Source of the DNA: Ophiocordyceps camponoti-saundersi (nom. inval.)
Lineage: Eukaryota > Ascomycota > Sordariomycetes > Hypocreales > Ophiocordycipitaceae
Direction of reading: 5' to 3'
NCBI GenBank assembly: GCA_003339415.1
Contig: PDHQ01000306.1
Coordinates: forward strand, 333-39,703
DNA length: 39,371 bases
Below are positions 9,430 to 19,949 of this stretch, piece after piece. The number at the start of each line of letters is the position of its first letter. Positions within the stretch are counted from its first letter, which is position 1. The notes beneath the pieces are model-generated. The model was not told the DNA's origin and did no database searches. It was given only the letters and a program-made list of their open reading frames with translations. The position numbers were made by a program, and so were the translations under genes.

Positions 9430-11390
9430 TAATAGTAAAAGTAAGTATAATAACGGTATTTAGTTCCTAGCGGAAGCCGGCGTTTTAAATTATAGATAAC
9501 GTATATCGGTAATATTCGCGGATATCGGTTAACCGTATTAAGTAAGGAAGGAGAAGGTTTACGAAGCCTTATTCGAGAAGAGGAGGGATAGCGGAGAAAG
9601 GGGGGGTAAGGCCGAATTAAAAAGAATAGATAAGTAAGCTTTATATATTCGTAGGGAGGGAGATAGCCTGCTAGGCCCCGAGGGCTAACCGCCTTAGGGA
9701 ACCGAGCGGCGTAAGGGCGATATAAGTAGGGGCGATACGATCTAGTTAGAAGCGGCGGATATAGCTAATAGAGAGGCGACCGTTAAGGGAGCCCGGTATT
9801 TAATCTATCGACTTTTCCGTTATAGCGGCGGCGAGTAAGCGGACCTAATCTTTATAATTAATATTTACCTTATCTATATAGTAGATAAGTATACGTAGTA
9901 TAGGATACTAAGTAGCGTGCTTAGATAAGAGCGTTAGGCTAGTAATATCGGTAAGACTATAATATACTTATATAACGTCCTTAGCATAGCTAGTAGACTA
10001 TTCGTACGGGAGTAGGGAAGGAGTAATATAAGCGTGTTAGCAGAGTTTCTTAAGCGACCTTTTTATTATATTAGAAGTATAGCGTAGAGGATAGGGGAGG
10101 GGGTTATATAACGGTAAACTAACGCGGCGGAAAAAAGATTAGAGGACTATTCCTATATCTTAAGAGCAGATATAGTATCCTATAAAGGGATAGCGGAACT
10201 TCTATCGGTCGCGTCGTCGAAAACTATAGGCGCTAAAGTATTAACTTATTACCGGAACCGGTAGGAGATAAAAGCTTTTATTTACGGGATCTAAGAATAC
10301 TAAAAGATATAGCTTAGGAAATATCTTACGTATTCTACCTAGGTAATGCCGGGGCTATTAAAAAACATAGCCTAAGAATAGGTATACCTCTTAATAGTAA
10401 GGATAGGGTTATAATAATAGCCGATTAAGGGGATATATAAGAGAACCGGCCGTCGAAGTATAATAAGGGGCTAGGAGCGGGTTCCTATATTAAATAGGGG
10501 ACTACTAAGGTCGAGTATATTACGCGAGATTAATAGCTAGGCGTATTTTTATATATTAGCTATAATATTAAGATGCTTAAAAAAAGAGGGCGGGAGGAGG
10601 TTAGGTTCGCCGGTAAAGTAATACTTACCTAGACGATCGAAGAGGGCTATAGCTTCGCGGTTAGCGAGACTAGAGTCGTTACTAAGAGCGGGGCCGGGAG
10701 GCGAGGCTAAGCGTTACGCGACGGCGTCGGTAGCGTGATAGAAAACTATAGCGAAGTAACTAAGGATACTGGGGAAACTAGAGGGTTCGAACTTACGTAA
10801 GAGGCAGAGATATTCGCGCGGGTTACGGATAAAGAAAACGATAAGCTATAGGAGCGGGTCGAAGAGAACGAAGAAGTCGCGGCGTTACTTAAGGACTTCT
10901 AAAACTCGTATAGTTATAACTTACTTTATATAAAAGGTAAACGAGGAGTCGCGGATAGCTAAGTAGATATGTTAGCGCTTGTAAAGGAACAGGTAAATCG
11001 AGTTAGGGTCCTAAGCGCTATTAGTAGGAGGGGGGGTAATAGCTTCTATAAGGCTGCGCTACTTCGTTATATAAGGTTCCGCCTTAACTAATAAGAGTAT
11101 AAGAGCTGCTATAAGAAGGCCCGTCGTCGTTAAAAGATGACCGGGTTTTATAATAGGGGAACAGCCGGTAGTAAAGAAGCTATAGAAGGGGCCGAAGAAA
11201 AGTAAGTGTTTTTCCGCCGCGGCGTTATAATATAAACTATCGGAAGGGTCGTAGTTATAAACACTCTCGTTATAACGTATAATATAATAGCGTTTTTTAA
11301 GGAACGAGGGGGGGCCTATCGACGACAAGTTCCTATAGCGTAGGTAGAAAGCAAGGGGGTAAAACGTAAGGTTATCGGGGCTTGCTAACC
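9430..11390 (+). pseudogene. Large unidentified coding relic (about 650 codons)
   Basis: Two consecutive plus-strand frames together read as one long protein. The first (about 9430-10270) includes KVYEALFEKRRDSGERGG, LEAADIANREATVKGARYLI, RPFYYIRSIA and AELLSVASSKTIGAKVL. The frame then shifts by one and continues from 10261 to about 11390 with GDKSFYLRDLRILKDIA, FYLGNAGAIKKHSLRIGI, EEVRFAGKVIL, SVIENYSEVTKDTGETRGFE and LLYIKGKRGVADS. Stops are TAA/TAG, fitting RIP of Gln/Trp codons. The product is charged, mostly soluble and without obvious membrane segments. I do not recognise the family. It is convergent with the minus-strand relic at 11520-12910, an arrangement that recurs at 15440-18368. 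The opposite strand also has open frames here, but they are shorter and lower in complexity. Confidence 0.5.
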
Positions 11391-11394
11391 CCCC

Positions 11395-11600
11395 GCTAAA
11401 ACTCTTAAAATCGGCTAGTAAATAGTATTTCTACGGGGGGTCAGAGGGTGGCGCCCCGTTAGAGGCGTGGTTAGATTTGCGAGGCGAGGGGGGATCGTCT
11501 CGATACCCGGGGGGAGGGGATAGCGATTCGTTAAATGGGTCGTTAGACCGGCGAGGGGGGTCAGAATCGTCTCCGAGCCGGGGGGGGGAATAGCTAATAT
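11395..11600. repeat. G-rich imperfect tandem duplication, unit about 75 bp
   Basis: Two related G-rich segments lie in direct order. One (about 11480-11555) carries GGCGAGGGGGGATCGTCTCG and GGGGAGGGGATAGC. The other (about 11550-11605) carries GGCGAGGGGGGTCAGAATCG and a G run followed by AATAGC. A shorter GGGGTCAGAGGGTGGCGCCCC at about 11438 may be a third partial unit. The stretch separates the ends of two convergent relics and has several G-quadruplex-like runs. Confidence 0.55.
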
Positions 11601-12910
11601 CGACAGCGAGGGCGTAGGAAAGTCGTTCGATATAGGAAAGATTATATTCAGCTTATAAATACCGAAGAAATTAGTTAAAGCGACCGGTAAAGAGTCTCTT
11701 ATTCCTATCCTTCGTATCTATATCGTTAGCATCGTCGGCATCGTCGTTACGGTAATCGGTATCGGGAAAGTTATCGTCGGAGTTACCGTAACGGGAGTAG
11801 ATATCGGAAAAGTTATCCTCGCGCGTATCGCGAAGATTCCCTTTTTCGGATAACTAGGTAATATCCTAAAATATATTAAGGGTAACTAGTAGGGGTTATA
11901 TAGTAGTATTTACTATAGGGGGGAAATAAGGATAGGGAGTAGGATAGGGCAGGTAGTAGCCGGGATCGAGTTCTATATCGGAGCTAATATTATATATATA
12001 AAAGACGGGCAAGTTCTCGTTCTAGAAAGTATCGTAAGTATACGCGCCGGCAAACGTTTCCTAATATCGTATAAAGAGGACTTAAAATATAGACTAGTCT
12101 CGGTAGGAAATCTAATAACGTATATTCGTATCTATTAATAAGCCGGTAAGGTTAGGGAGAGATTAGGAAGGCGGGAAAAGCGTAAAGATATGCTAGATAT
12201 ACCGGGATAGGAGGATAGCGTAGTGTAGCTTAAGTAAGCTAGGGGGTGGAGGGTATTATTAGCGGTGCTAATATTAGGTATCTTAGTCGTAAGGTTTGCT
12301 TAGGTAGAGGACTATAAACTAGGCGTCGAAGGAGGACGAGTTAGCGATATAGAACGTACGGTTATATATATCGAAAGGTAGCGTTTTGCTAGCATATTTA
12401 GTATCGTATTATATTTGCTAGTTAAATAATAAAATCCGAACATAGTTCTAGGGTATAAGGATTTAGGCGGCCGGCGAGATAGTAATAGGTTTAAGATAGG
12501 AACTAATAATAAATATTATACTAAGCGAAAATTCCTTTTCGGTTTCGGAGTTATCTAACGGCAGATCTAAGGTATTTTCCCTATAGTCGATACTATATTT
12601 TTCTTAAAGAAGTCTATATATAGCGGCAGAGTTAAAGGCTTTAGATTCAGTTATTTCCTAGAAGCGGCGGCCTATTTTCGCGAAGAGGGAGAGGTAAGTT
12701 AAATTTAGTATTTAAGGGGGATAGATAGCCGTATATATACGAGAGCTTAGCTAGCGAATTAAGATACTTAATCTTATAGCGGGAATAAAACTTAGAAGAG
12801 TTATCGGCAGGGGTTATAAGCGTTAGCTTATCTAGAAAGACCGGGTTATACGATATAAAGACTATACCGTCTTTATTATATCCTCCCCGTATATTAGATT
12901 CCTTAGGCAT
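11520..12910 (-). pseudogene. Relic gene, family X copy 1
   Basis: Minus-strand relic of about 440 codons. It starts at ATG (12908-12910) with MPKESNIRGGYNKDGIVF and stays open for 87 codons to about 12647. The frame then changes and continues with ITESKAFNSAA, YSIDYRENTLDLPLDNSETE, FSLSIIFIISSYLKPITI, KYASKTLPFDIYNRTF, YTYDTF*NENLPVFYIYN and an Asp-rich stretch near 11750 (DDNFPDTDYRNDDADDAND), ending near AEYNLSYIERLSYALAVDIS. The same blocks in the same order occur in the relic at 17060-18368, which supports the strand and the gene model. The frame change at codon 88 recurs at nearly the same codon in the paralogue, suggesting a former intron rather than random damage. The family was not recognised. 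It is convergent with the plus-strand relic at 9430-11390. Confidence 0.6.
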
Positions 12911-13002
12911 TTTCGTAAATATATTTTTTTTATTCTTTTTTTTTTTCTTTTTTTTTTCTATTTTTATCGGTTAATAGTAATAGACTAAGTAATAGCTTTT
13001 AA
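12911..13002. other. T-rich leader of family X copy 1
   Basis: Immediately upstream of the minus-strand start lies a tract of T runs with interspersed A and C (about 12925-12963), followed by AT-rich DNA up to the G15 run. On the coding strand it reads as a polypurine (A-rich) leader. No TATA box could be picked out. Confidence 0.35.
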
Positions 13003-13017
13003 GGGGGGGGGGGGGGG
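13003..13017. repeat. G homopolymer, 15 nt
   Basis: Uninterrupted run of 15 G about 95 bp upstream of the start of family X copy 1. Confidence 0.9.
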
Positions 13018-15439
13018 TCTTAGAAAGGTAAGAGATAGTTACTCGGTAAAGAGAAGCTTAACGGGGAAGAAGTAGAATAAGGACGGCAGGAAGAGAGGTA
13101 GTTTATATATATATAGTTTATTTAAGTATATAGTATCTTTCTACTTTACTTCTTTATAGCGCGTAGTATATACCGCTTATATACGAATATAACTAGAACT
13201 TAGGATAATATATATATATAAACTAGTATAATAGTTCTATAGTTATAATTACTATATTAGCTTAGTACCGGTAAAACGCGGAGAATATAGAGCTAGTTTC
13301 TAAGGCGTGATTAGTTTACGGTACCTATACGGTTAGGTTTAAGGTTAGACGAGATTATATATCGTATTTTATAACCGGATATTTATATATCTCTAGAATA
13401 TAATACGTTAGCTAGGATTTTTTTTTAAATATATATATATATATATATAACGATTTTAATATTAATATAAGGCCTAAGGGGATAAGATTACTTCCCGTAT
13501 TTAAAAGCGTGAATTTATTAGGTAGTAAAGGGGTAGGTTTTAAGAAGTATCTATTCTTATATTTTAGTAGGGTAACCGGCACTCGTGAAAAATAAATAGA
13601 GGGCTAGCAGGGAAGACGGTGTGGAGGGAGTAGGTCTAGGTCCGCTAGGGCGTACAGGTTAGAAATAGTAGTATAATACTAAAAGTCTATTAGGGTAGTA
13701 AAGGTCGATTAATATCTATTAAGGTAGTACGGGTTAATTAGGCTATTTTAATTTATTAGAAAAAAATTAATAGATAAGTATTTTATATCTAGAAAGTAGT
13801 TAAGAAAAGGGGGTAAAATAAACTATCGTCTTTCTAAAGGGAAGTTAAAATAGAGAGAATCTTCTTAAGTATAAAGGAGACGAGGAAGGGCGTAAGATTA
13901 TCTTATAGATAACGTTAGTCGCCGTAAGCGCAAGGGACTTAGTTATATATATAGCTCGTGCTCCGAGTAATTTTATCTTTTTAGCCTAAGGAATTTAATA
14001 AATAAGACGGAATTAGACGAATATATAGATTTTTTTTTTTTGCATTTCCTTCTTTTATAAGGCCGTATATTCTATAGTTAGGTGATTTTATTCTTCTTAA
14101 ATAAACGGTTAGTATAAGATATAAATAGGAAATTTAAAATACTTAAAGTATAATATAGGATAATATTTAAACGTAGCAAGTGATATACGGGTTTTTTTCT
14201 TAAAAAGATAAAAAGGATAATAAGTATATATATAATAAGCTAATAGCAGAAAAAAGGGCCGGTTTATATATCGTATTAGATAGGATAATATTAGTAGGTA
14301 GTTAATATTAGAAAAGGTGATTTATAGTTATTATTTCGCTTAGTTTTATATTTTATATATTATATATTTATATATACACGTATTTACGTTACGAGTAATA
14401 TATTTAGATAGGTATTCTTATAGTAAGGAATATTTAGTAGATTATAAAAGGGGTATATAGAGATACGTAGATTACAATATAGGAGAAGAGAAGAGGCAAG
14501 GTTAGATTATAAAAAGGTAAAACTATTTTATCGACGGTAATAAGCTAGCGTAAGAAGAAATAAACGCTAATTATATATAAGATACTATTAGGAGCCTTTA
14601 TAAATATCGATTAAATCGTTTACTCGGCCCTTTTCTTATATCTTAGGAACTTCTACGGATTAGTATTATAAAGGCGGGGGTTTATTACGTATTATAGACT
14701 AGTAGCGATAAAGCTAAACTATATTATTAGTCTTAAAAACCTTTATTAGAAAAGCTTAGGGTTACTCGAGTAAAGAATATAGTTCCGAGCGTAGTCGGTA
14801 AAGCGTTTTTTTATCGGAGACGCGGATTTAACGGCCCTTAGGGGTTCTTTTATCGCTATAAATAGTAATAAGTCCTAACTACTTAAGTATATAAATATTT
14901 ACGCCTTTATATTTTATATATTAGATAAGTTAGAATAGAGTAAGGTAAAAAGGGAGTAGGGTATATAAAAGAATAGTTATATCTTACTAATTTTTCTACG
15001 TATATCTATAATAGATAATATACTATCTTATCTAGGGGGAAATCGTCCTAGATATATATACTAGAGTATACGGAGAATAATCACGACCGCTAACTGCTCG
15101 GGGTTCTTTTTAGCGGGGAAAGTAGTAAACCTAGAAGCGTTATTAAGCGCCCGAGGAGTTTCCGATAACGCGGTAATAGTTAGCGCCTATATTAGGAGAA
15201 GGTTATATATAGGATTAGGGAGGAGGCTCCGGAGGAGGTTGCGGGCTCTAGCGTAATATTATCGGATACGTAAGTCTTTAAGCTATTTACTACTAATTAA
15301 ACTTATAAAACCCTTTTTAATTAGCGGCGGTATAGTATAAAAGGGTATAGGGTAACCGAAGTCGATAATATAAGAAGCTAAGCTAGTAATCGTTTCCTAC
15401 GCCTCGAGAGCCCGACGCTTTAGTATACTAGGAATAGCG
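13018..15439. other. AT-rich RIP-altered region, no certain gene
   Basis: Strongly TpA-rich DNA, with an AT dinucleotide run at about 13428-13449 and a T run at 14031-14041. A segment at about 13570-13665 keeps several CA and TG (for example CACTCGTGAAAA and GTGTGGAGGG) and may be younger or unique. From about 15020 onward the minus strand has a long readable frame (NASRFTTFPAKKNPEQLAVV), continuing to 15826. It competes with the plus-strand reading listed at 15440-16760. Confidence 0.45.
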
Positions 15440-16760
15440 CGGGCGATAGGAGAAGGTCCGTCGGGTCCGATAAGTTTAAAGAAACGCCTTACTATTAGAT
15501 AACTAGAGTAGGTGCCGGGCGTCTATTAGATATAGCTAGCGGCGAGGGCGGCGTCGAGTGCGGCAGTTTACGTATTAGGGGGCAGATTCTTATTACGAGT
15601 ATATTAGATAGCGCTACGAAGATAAAAAAACTAAGTAGAATACTTAGAGGTAAGGGGATAAGAGGCGGCGATTTTCGTAAAGAGGCATGCCTCGTAGATC
15701 TAAAGTATATAGTCGCTACGTGCTTTATATTCTATTATTTTAATGCTACCGTAAGTAGTAGGACTATTATCGTTAAGAGGGCTAGTAAAGGCTTCGAGCT
15801 GCCTAGCATAGTATTAGCGGGCTAGAGGGGGGGGGGGGGGGGGGGGGGGGGTAAAGATATAGAATAGCAAAGGGGTTTCGGCTTAACTGCTACTATTCGA
15901 GAAGGGCGGTAATGCGCTAATTTCGCCGCGTGTAGTCGGTATCGTTAGGCTAGTTAGTTTCGATAGCCTTAGATAACCGATTCTTTAAAAGGTTACGGAA
16001 CTTAGAAGTAACGAACGCGACCGTTTATAAGACCTAGAGATCTTAAATTATAGTTATAGCGAAGTTTATAATATCCTAGGGGGAGGAAATAAGATCGCGC
16101 CCGAGGATATTAAACTTAATATTATTATAGCGAGTACTAGAGACATAGACGCTATAATAGAACTTAAGCGCGGGAAAGTATAAGAGCGGTAGTTATTTAT
16201 CGGCTAAAATAGAGCAGAGGTAGCCGGTATTTATCGTACTAGGAGTCCGCTCGAAGTTAAGTACCGTCGGCGAAATAAAGGGCTATGCCCCCTTTTTCAG
16301 GCTTTCTATCGTAAGTATTAGGCTAAGGGTCCTAGTAAGTAATACCCTAGAGTTGCCGGTAAAATAAAAGTTTCCGAGGCGGTTAATAATAGCTATAGCC
16401 TCGGAGTCGGCAACGTTAAGCCCGGTATCGGGAGAGGTAAGGAAGCGCGAATCTATACTACGTATTACGAAGTCGAATATCCGGCCGTAGGTAGAGAGAA
16501 TACCGGGGAAAACGTTAAGCTAGAAGTTACGGAGGGGCGATATATAGGAGGATTTATTATAAAGGAAGAAGTTAATTAGGTTAAGTATAGGCTTTAGGAC
16601 GGTACTAAAGTTACGGTGTTTAACGGCTAGCTCCGGGGTCTATATTATAACGACCTATTCTATACGAAAGGCGTAAAACTAGAGTCTAATAGAGGCCTCG
16701 ATCTGCTCCCTTTCGCGCGCAAACGGTATAGATACCTTAGGGTTTATTAGGTTAGCGCGG
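15440..16760 (+). pseudogene. Unidentified coding relic
   Basis: Plus-strand relic in two frames. The first (15445-15826) is nearly open, with one TAG, and reads GRLLDIASGEGGVECGSLR and RILRGKGIRGGDFRKEACLV; it runs into the G25 tract. The second (about 16004-16760) reads NYSYSEVYNILGGGNKIAPE, DIKLNIIIASTRDIDAIIEL, EVKYRRRNKGLCPLFQAFYR, YEVEYPAVGRENTGENVKLE and LYYNDLFYTKGVKLESNRG, with only TAA/TAG stops. Product family unknown. In 15020-15826 the minus strand is equally readable, so the strand of the first block is uncertain. The second block is convergent with the relic at 17060-18368. No clear protein similarity to the relic at 9430-11390 was visible, although the position is equivalent. 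Confidence 0.4.
15827..15851. repeat. G homopolymer, 25 nt
   Basis: Uninterrupted run of 25 G, the longest homopolymer in the window. It interrupts a coding relic. Its exact length may be unreliable because such runs are prone to sequencing and replication error. Confidence 0.9.
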
Positions 16761-17059
16761 CCGCGGAGGGCGCCAAGGAGCCTCTTATGCCTAGCATCGG
16801 TAGCTGCGCCGTGTCTCGCCGCCTTAGCCGGCGGGAGGGTAAGCGTAGCGGTGCCGATACCCTTCGCTACTAGGAGGTCTTCTAGGCGGCTATAGATAGA
16901 ACGCTTAATATTAGAGTAGCCCTAAAAAAAGCTAAATAATATTATATCTAAGTAACGCGCGCGATTAGCGTCGCTATTACGGTTATCTCGGTATATATCT
17001 CGTAGGAAATAAGGTAATACTAGAGACGAGAAATTACTAAATCGGGGATAGAAGGCAAG

Positions 17060-18368
17060 CGGGTAGAAGGTGAAGTTAGTAAGGCGGCCGTAGTGCTAGG
17101 CGACGAGGGTGCGGTTAGCTAGTAAGCATAAGCATTTAACTTTAGGGGTATTAATATCGCCGGAGGGGTGCGGCGGCGTGGAGTAGCGGGCGTCGGGTAT
17201 CCCGCTTTGCTCTCGCGGGGAATATTATATATCGGCAGCGAGGGTATAGGAGACGTAAGCGATTCCGGAAAAGTTATACCTAGCGTCGAGCCCGCTAGAG
17301 AGCATAAGGAGGCGGTTAGAAAAGGGGTACGGGGCGGGGATAACGTTATCGCTATCGGGGTCCGAGGTGGCACGGGGGGAGGGGACGGGTTCTAGATTAA
17401 TCTAGATATTAGCACCGTGGTCGTAGGCGTAAAAAGCAAGCTTGTTCTTCGTCTAGAAGGCGTCGTTACGATAGTTATAGGCGAATATAAGCTAGGAGTC
17501 TATGAAAATTTACTAGAATATAACCCACTTCGCGAGGGATAAGGTTTGCGAACGGGTTTCGTTAAGCCGCTAACTAGGCTTAATACCAGATCTGTGAAGC
17601 TTTAGGGTTTCGAATATGCCCTTAATATATTCCGCGAGGTAGCTAGCGTAGTTAGTATATATTACCGTGCCGGCGGAGGTTACCTTAGATAGGTTTCGAG
17701 GCCTAGCGGCCGAGTTTACTTTATCGGAATTATTAATCTTAGGTTCGACGGGGTATATAACGATAAACTAAGTTTCTCGTAAGCCCGCTATAGCGATACG
17801 GAATATACGGTTAGTAAGGGTAAATAGTAGTAGTTTAATCGTATACTTAGAAGCGTAAGGCGCGGACTAACGCTATAAGGTAAAGGTAATATTATTAAAA
17901 AATCCGCCTTAGCGTAAGATAGTTCGAAGGGGAAGACTAATAATACTAATTATATCTATATAGAAGGTCGGATAGTAATTATCTTCGACGCTTGCGGGTT
18001 AGGACTAGCGACCGTCCCGAGAGTGTTCGTAGTCGATAGTATAGCGGGTTTAGAAGAGAGAGAGGGCTTCGGCGGGATTAAAATTAGGAGAATTAGTAAG
18101 TCTTCGAAGTCGAGAGGCTAGTTTCGGATTAGCCTAAATTAGGTATAACGTAATAGAAATAGTTACCGGAAAATTTACAAGATCTAAAAGTATAATCGAT
18201 CGTATACCCGCGCTAGATAAGGGTAGTTTCCTTATCTAGGGGGGCATATTTATCTTTAAATTCTAGCAAGTCGTTAATATATCCTAGCTCGGTAGGAGAC
18301 TAAGGCCGGTTTTCGTTATCGTCGTAGGAATAGTGTTAGTTATTATAAAAATTATAGGTAGGGGGCAT
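17060..18368 (-). pseudogene. Relic gene, family X copy 2
   Basis: Minus-strand relic paralogous to 11520-12910. It starts at ATG (18366-18368) with MPPTYNFYNN and reads YSYDDNENRP, YINDLLEFKDKYAPLDKETT and SGNYFYYVIPNLG up to about codon 91. The frame then changes and continues with NFNPAEALSLF, RYTIDYEHSRDG, SAPYASKYTIKLLLFTLTNR, FIVIYPVEPKINNSDKVNSA, YASYLAEYIKGIFETLKL, DAF*TKNKLAFYAYDHGANI and YNFSGIAYVSYTLAADI. Shared blocks with copy 1 are x-IDY, YASK-T, NR-F-IA, FIV-YP-EP/LSKP, DxF-W-FY-Y and A-YN-S-I-SY-LA-DI. Stops in the frame are TAA/TAG. It is less acidic at the C-terminus than copy 1. The family is unknown. It is convergent with the plus-strand relic at 15440-16760; the plus-strand open frame across 17000-17600 is its antisense shadow. 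Confidence 0.6.
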
Positions 18369-19949
18369 TTTAATATATACTTCGAGTAGAGGAGTACGCG
18401 TGCCGCAGGTATTAAGGGCGTATAAGGGAGGTAGGTGGGTAATTACCTATAGAGGGAGAGAGAGTAATTAACGGGCGAGTTAGACACATTAATTATTTAG
18501 TCCTTTTATAAGAAGAACGGCAGGCTAGATATTTTTTTTTATTTTACTACGTAGTATTTAGATTTAGTGCTTATATTATATTTATATTATAATTTTATTT
18601 AATATCGTAAGCGGCCCCGTTATTAGGCCTTATTAACCCGTAGCATCGTACGAGGGTAAAGAAAATTTAGGGCCCCGTTATTATAGTCCCTTTATAAAGA
18701 ATTCTTTATATTATCTACACTCGTATATTCTCTATCGTATTTCCTCTAAGGCTATACGGTAGTTATATAGATAATTAAAACTTATATTATTTTATTTTTC
18801 GTACGGAATAAGTAAGATAAAATAGAAGAATAATATTAGCGGTATAATTATAGTAAGATAGTAGAAAGAGACGGTATATAGTATTATATTATATATAGGG
18901 AAATTAGGTGCTTTAACGAGGTAGTTTATAGAGACTTTACTATAAAAGTATATAGATTTAAATAGTAGTAGGGAGCGTAAATTATAATATCTCTTCGAGA
19001 AACTATTTCCGGGAATATAAAGCCTAATACTTAGGTAATATTATTAATATTATATTAAGATATTATAGAGGGTGCAGGACGGTAGTTAGGTTTATAAAAA
19101 AAAAGTTATAATATTAATAAAATATAGTAGGCGATATAGACTATACTTTTTTAATAAAGAATCTCTCTAAATATAGTTAGCGTGCCCTACTATTTCTATT
19201 ATCTGCCTTTAGCCCCTGCGAAAATATTATACCGGCAAACCGCGAGGAACGGTTTAACTTATTCCTTAGCGTTATATTCTGCGGTCTACTAGCGGTATAA
19301 TCGTTCGTCCTTATAGTAGGCAGAGCAGGGCTTGCTTACTATATAGACCGCGTAGGGTAGCTTATCTAACCCGGCTTTAAGGGTATTTTACTAGTAGCTG
19401 GCGGGGTATTAGTAGGTTAAGGATAGCGGACGGACGGGACGGTATTGCCCTTAAGGGTAATATTAAGGGAATTAGCTTTAGTGCGAGGAAGGGGTAACGG
19501 AGGAAGTAAGCTGTCGGAATTATAACGTATATTTCCGTTATCTTCGCTAGCGGTGCCTCGTTCTTAGTGCGTATCGTTATAGGAATATATAGGACTTAAG
19601 GGGAGAGTAATATTTTCGTCGGGGGGAGGCTTAGAATATAGTTAGCTGCTTACTTTAAATAGCTACGTTACGGTTAGGGGAGCCCGTTTTCGCGAAGGCG
19701 GTAGTAAGGTTAAGGGGGGGGTTAAATCCTAAGTAGCGGTAATAAACAAAGATACGTTTAGGCGTTAGGTTTCGACATTTTTAGCGTTAGGATTACTACC
19801 GCTATCGGTTTCGAGAACTTAGTATAATAGGTAAGTAGTATATTATTATAGCGAAAGTTACTATATAAAGAGGGCGGCGAGGGTTTTAGGGAACTCGGCT
19901 AACTTAAGGATATAACGAAGGCGTTTATCCCGGGCAATAGAGGGGAGCC
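18369..19949. other. RIP-altered DNA, no gene assigned
   Basis: AT-rich to about 19180, with T/A tracts at 18531-18545 and GGCCCCGTTATTA repeated at 18615 and 18671 (a short direct repeat about 56 bp apart). The part from 19180 is GC-richer and may hold the downstream end of the minus-strand relic at 19950-21760, but no convincing frame was followed there. Confidence 0.4.

Noticed and set aside
11059..11328. Open frame on minus, 89 codons
   Set aside because: Antisense of the long plus-strand relic at 9430-11390, which continues through it in one frame.
17119..17395. Overlapping open frames on both strands (84 and 75 codons)
   Set aside because: Family X copy 2 reads through here on minus in a different, conserved frame; both open frames are shadows.
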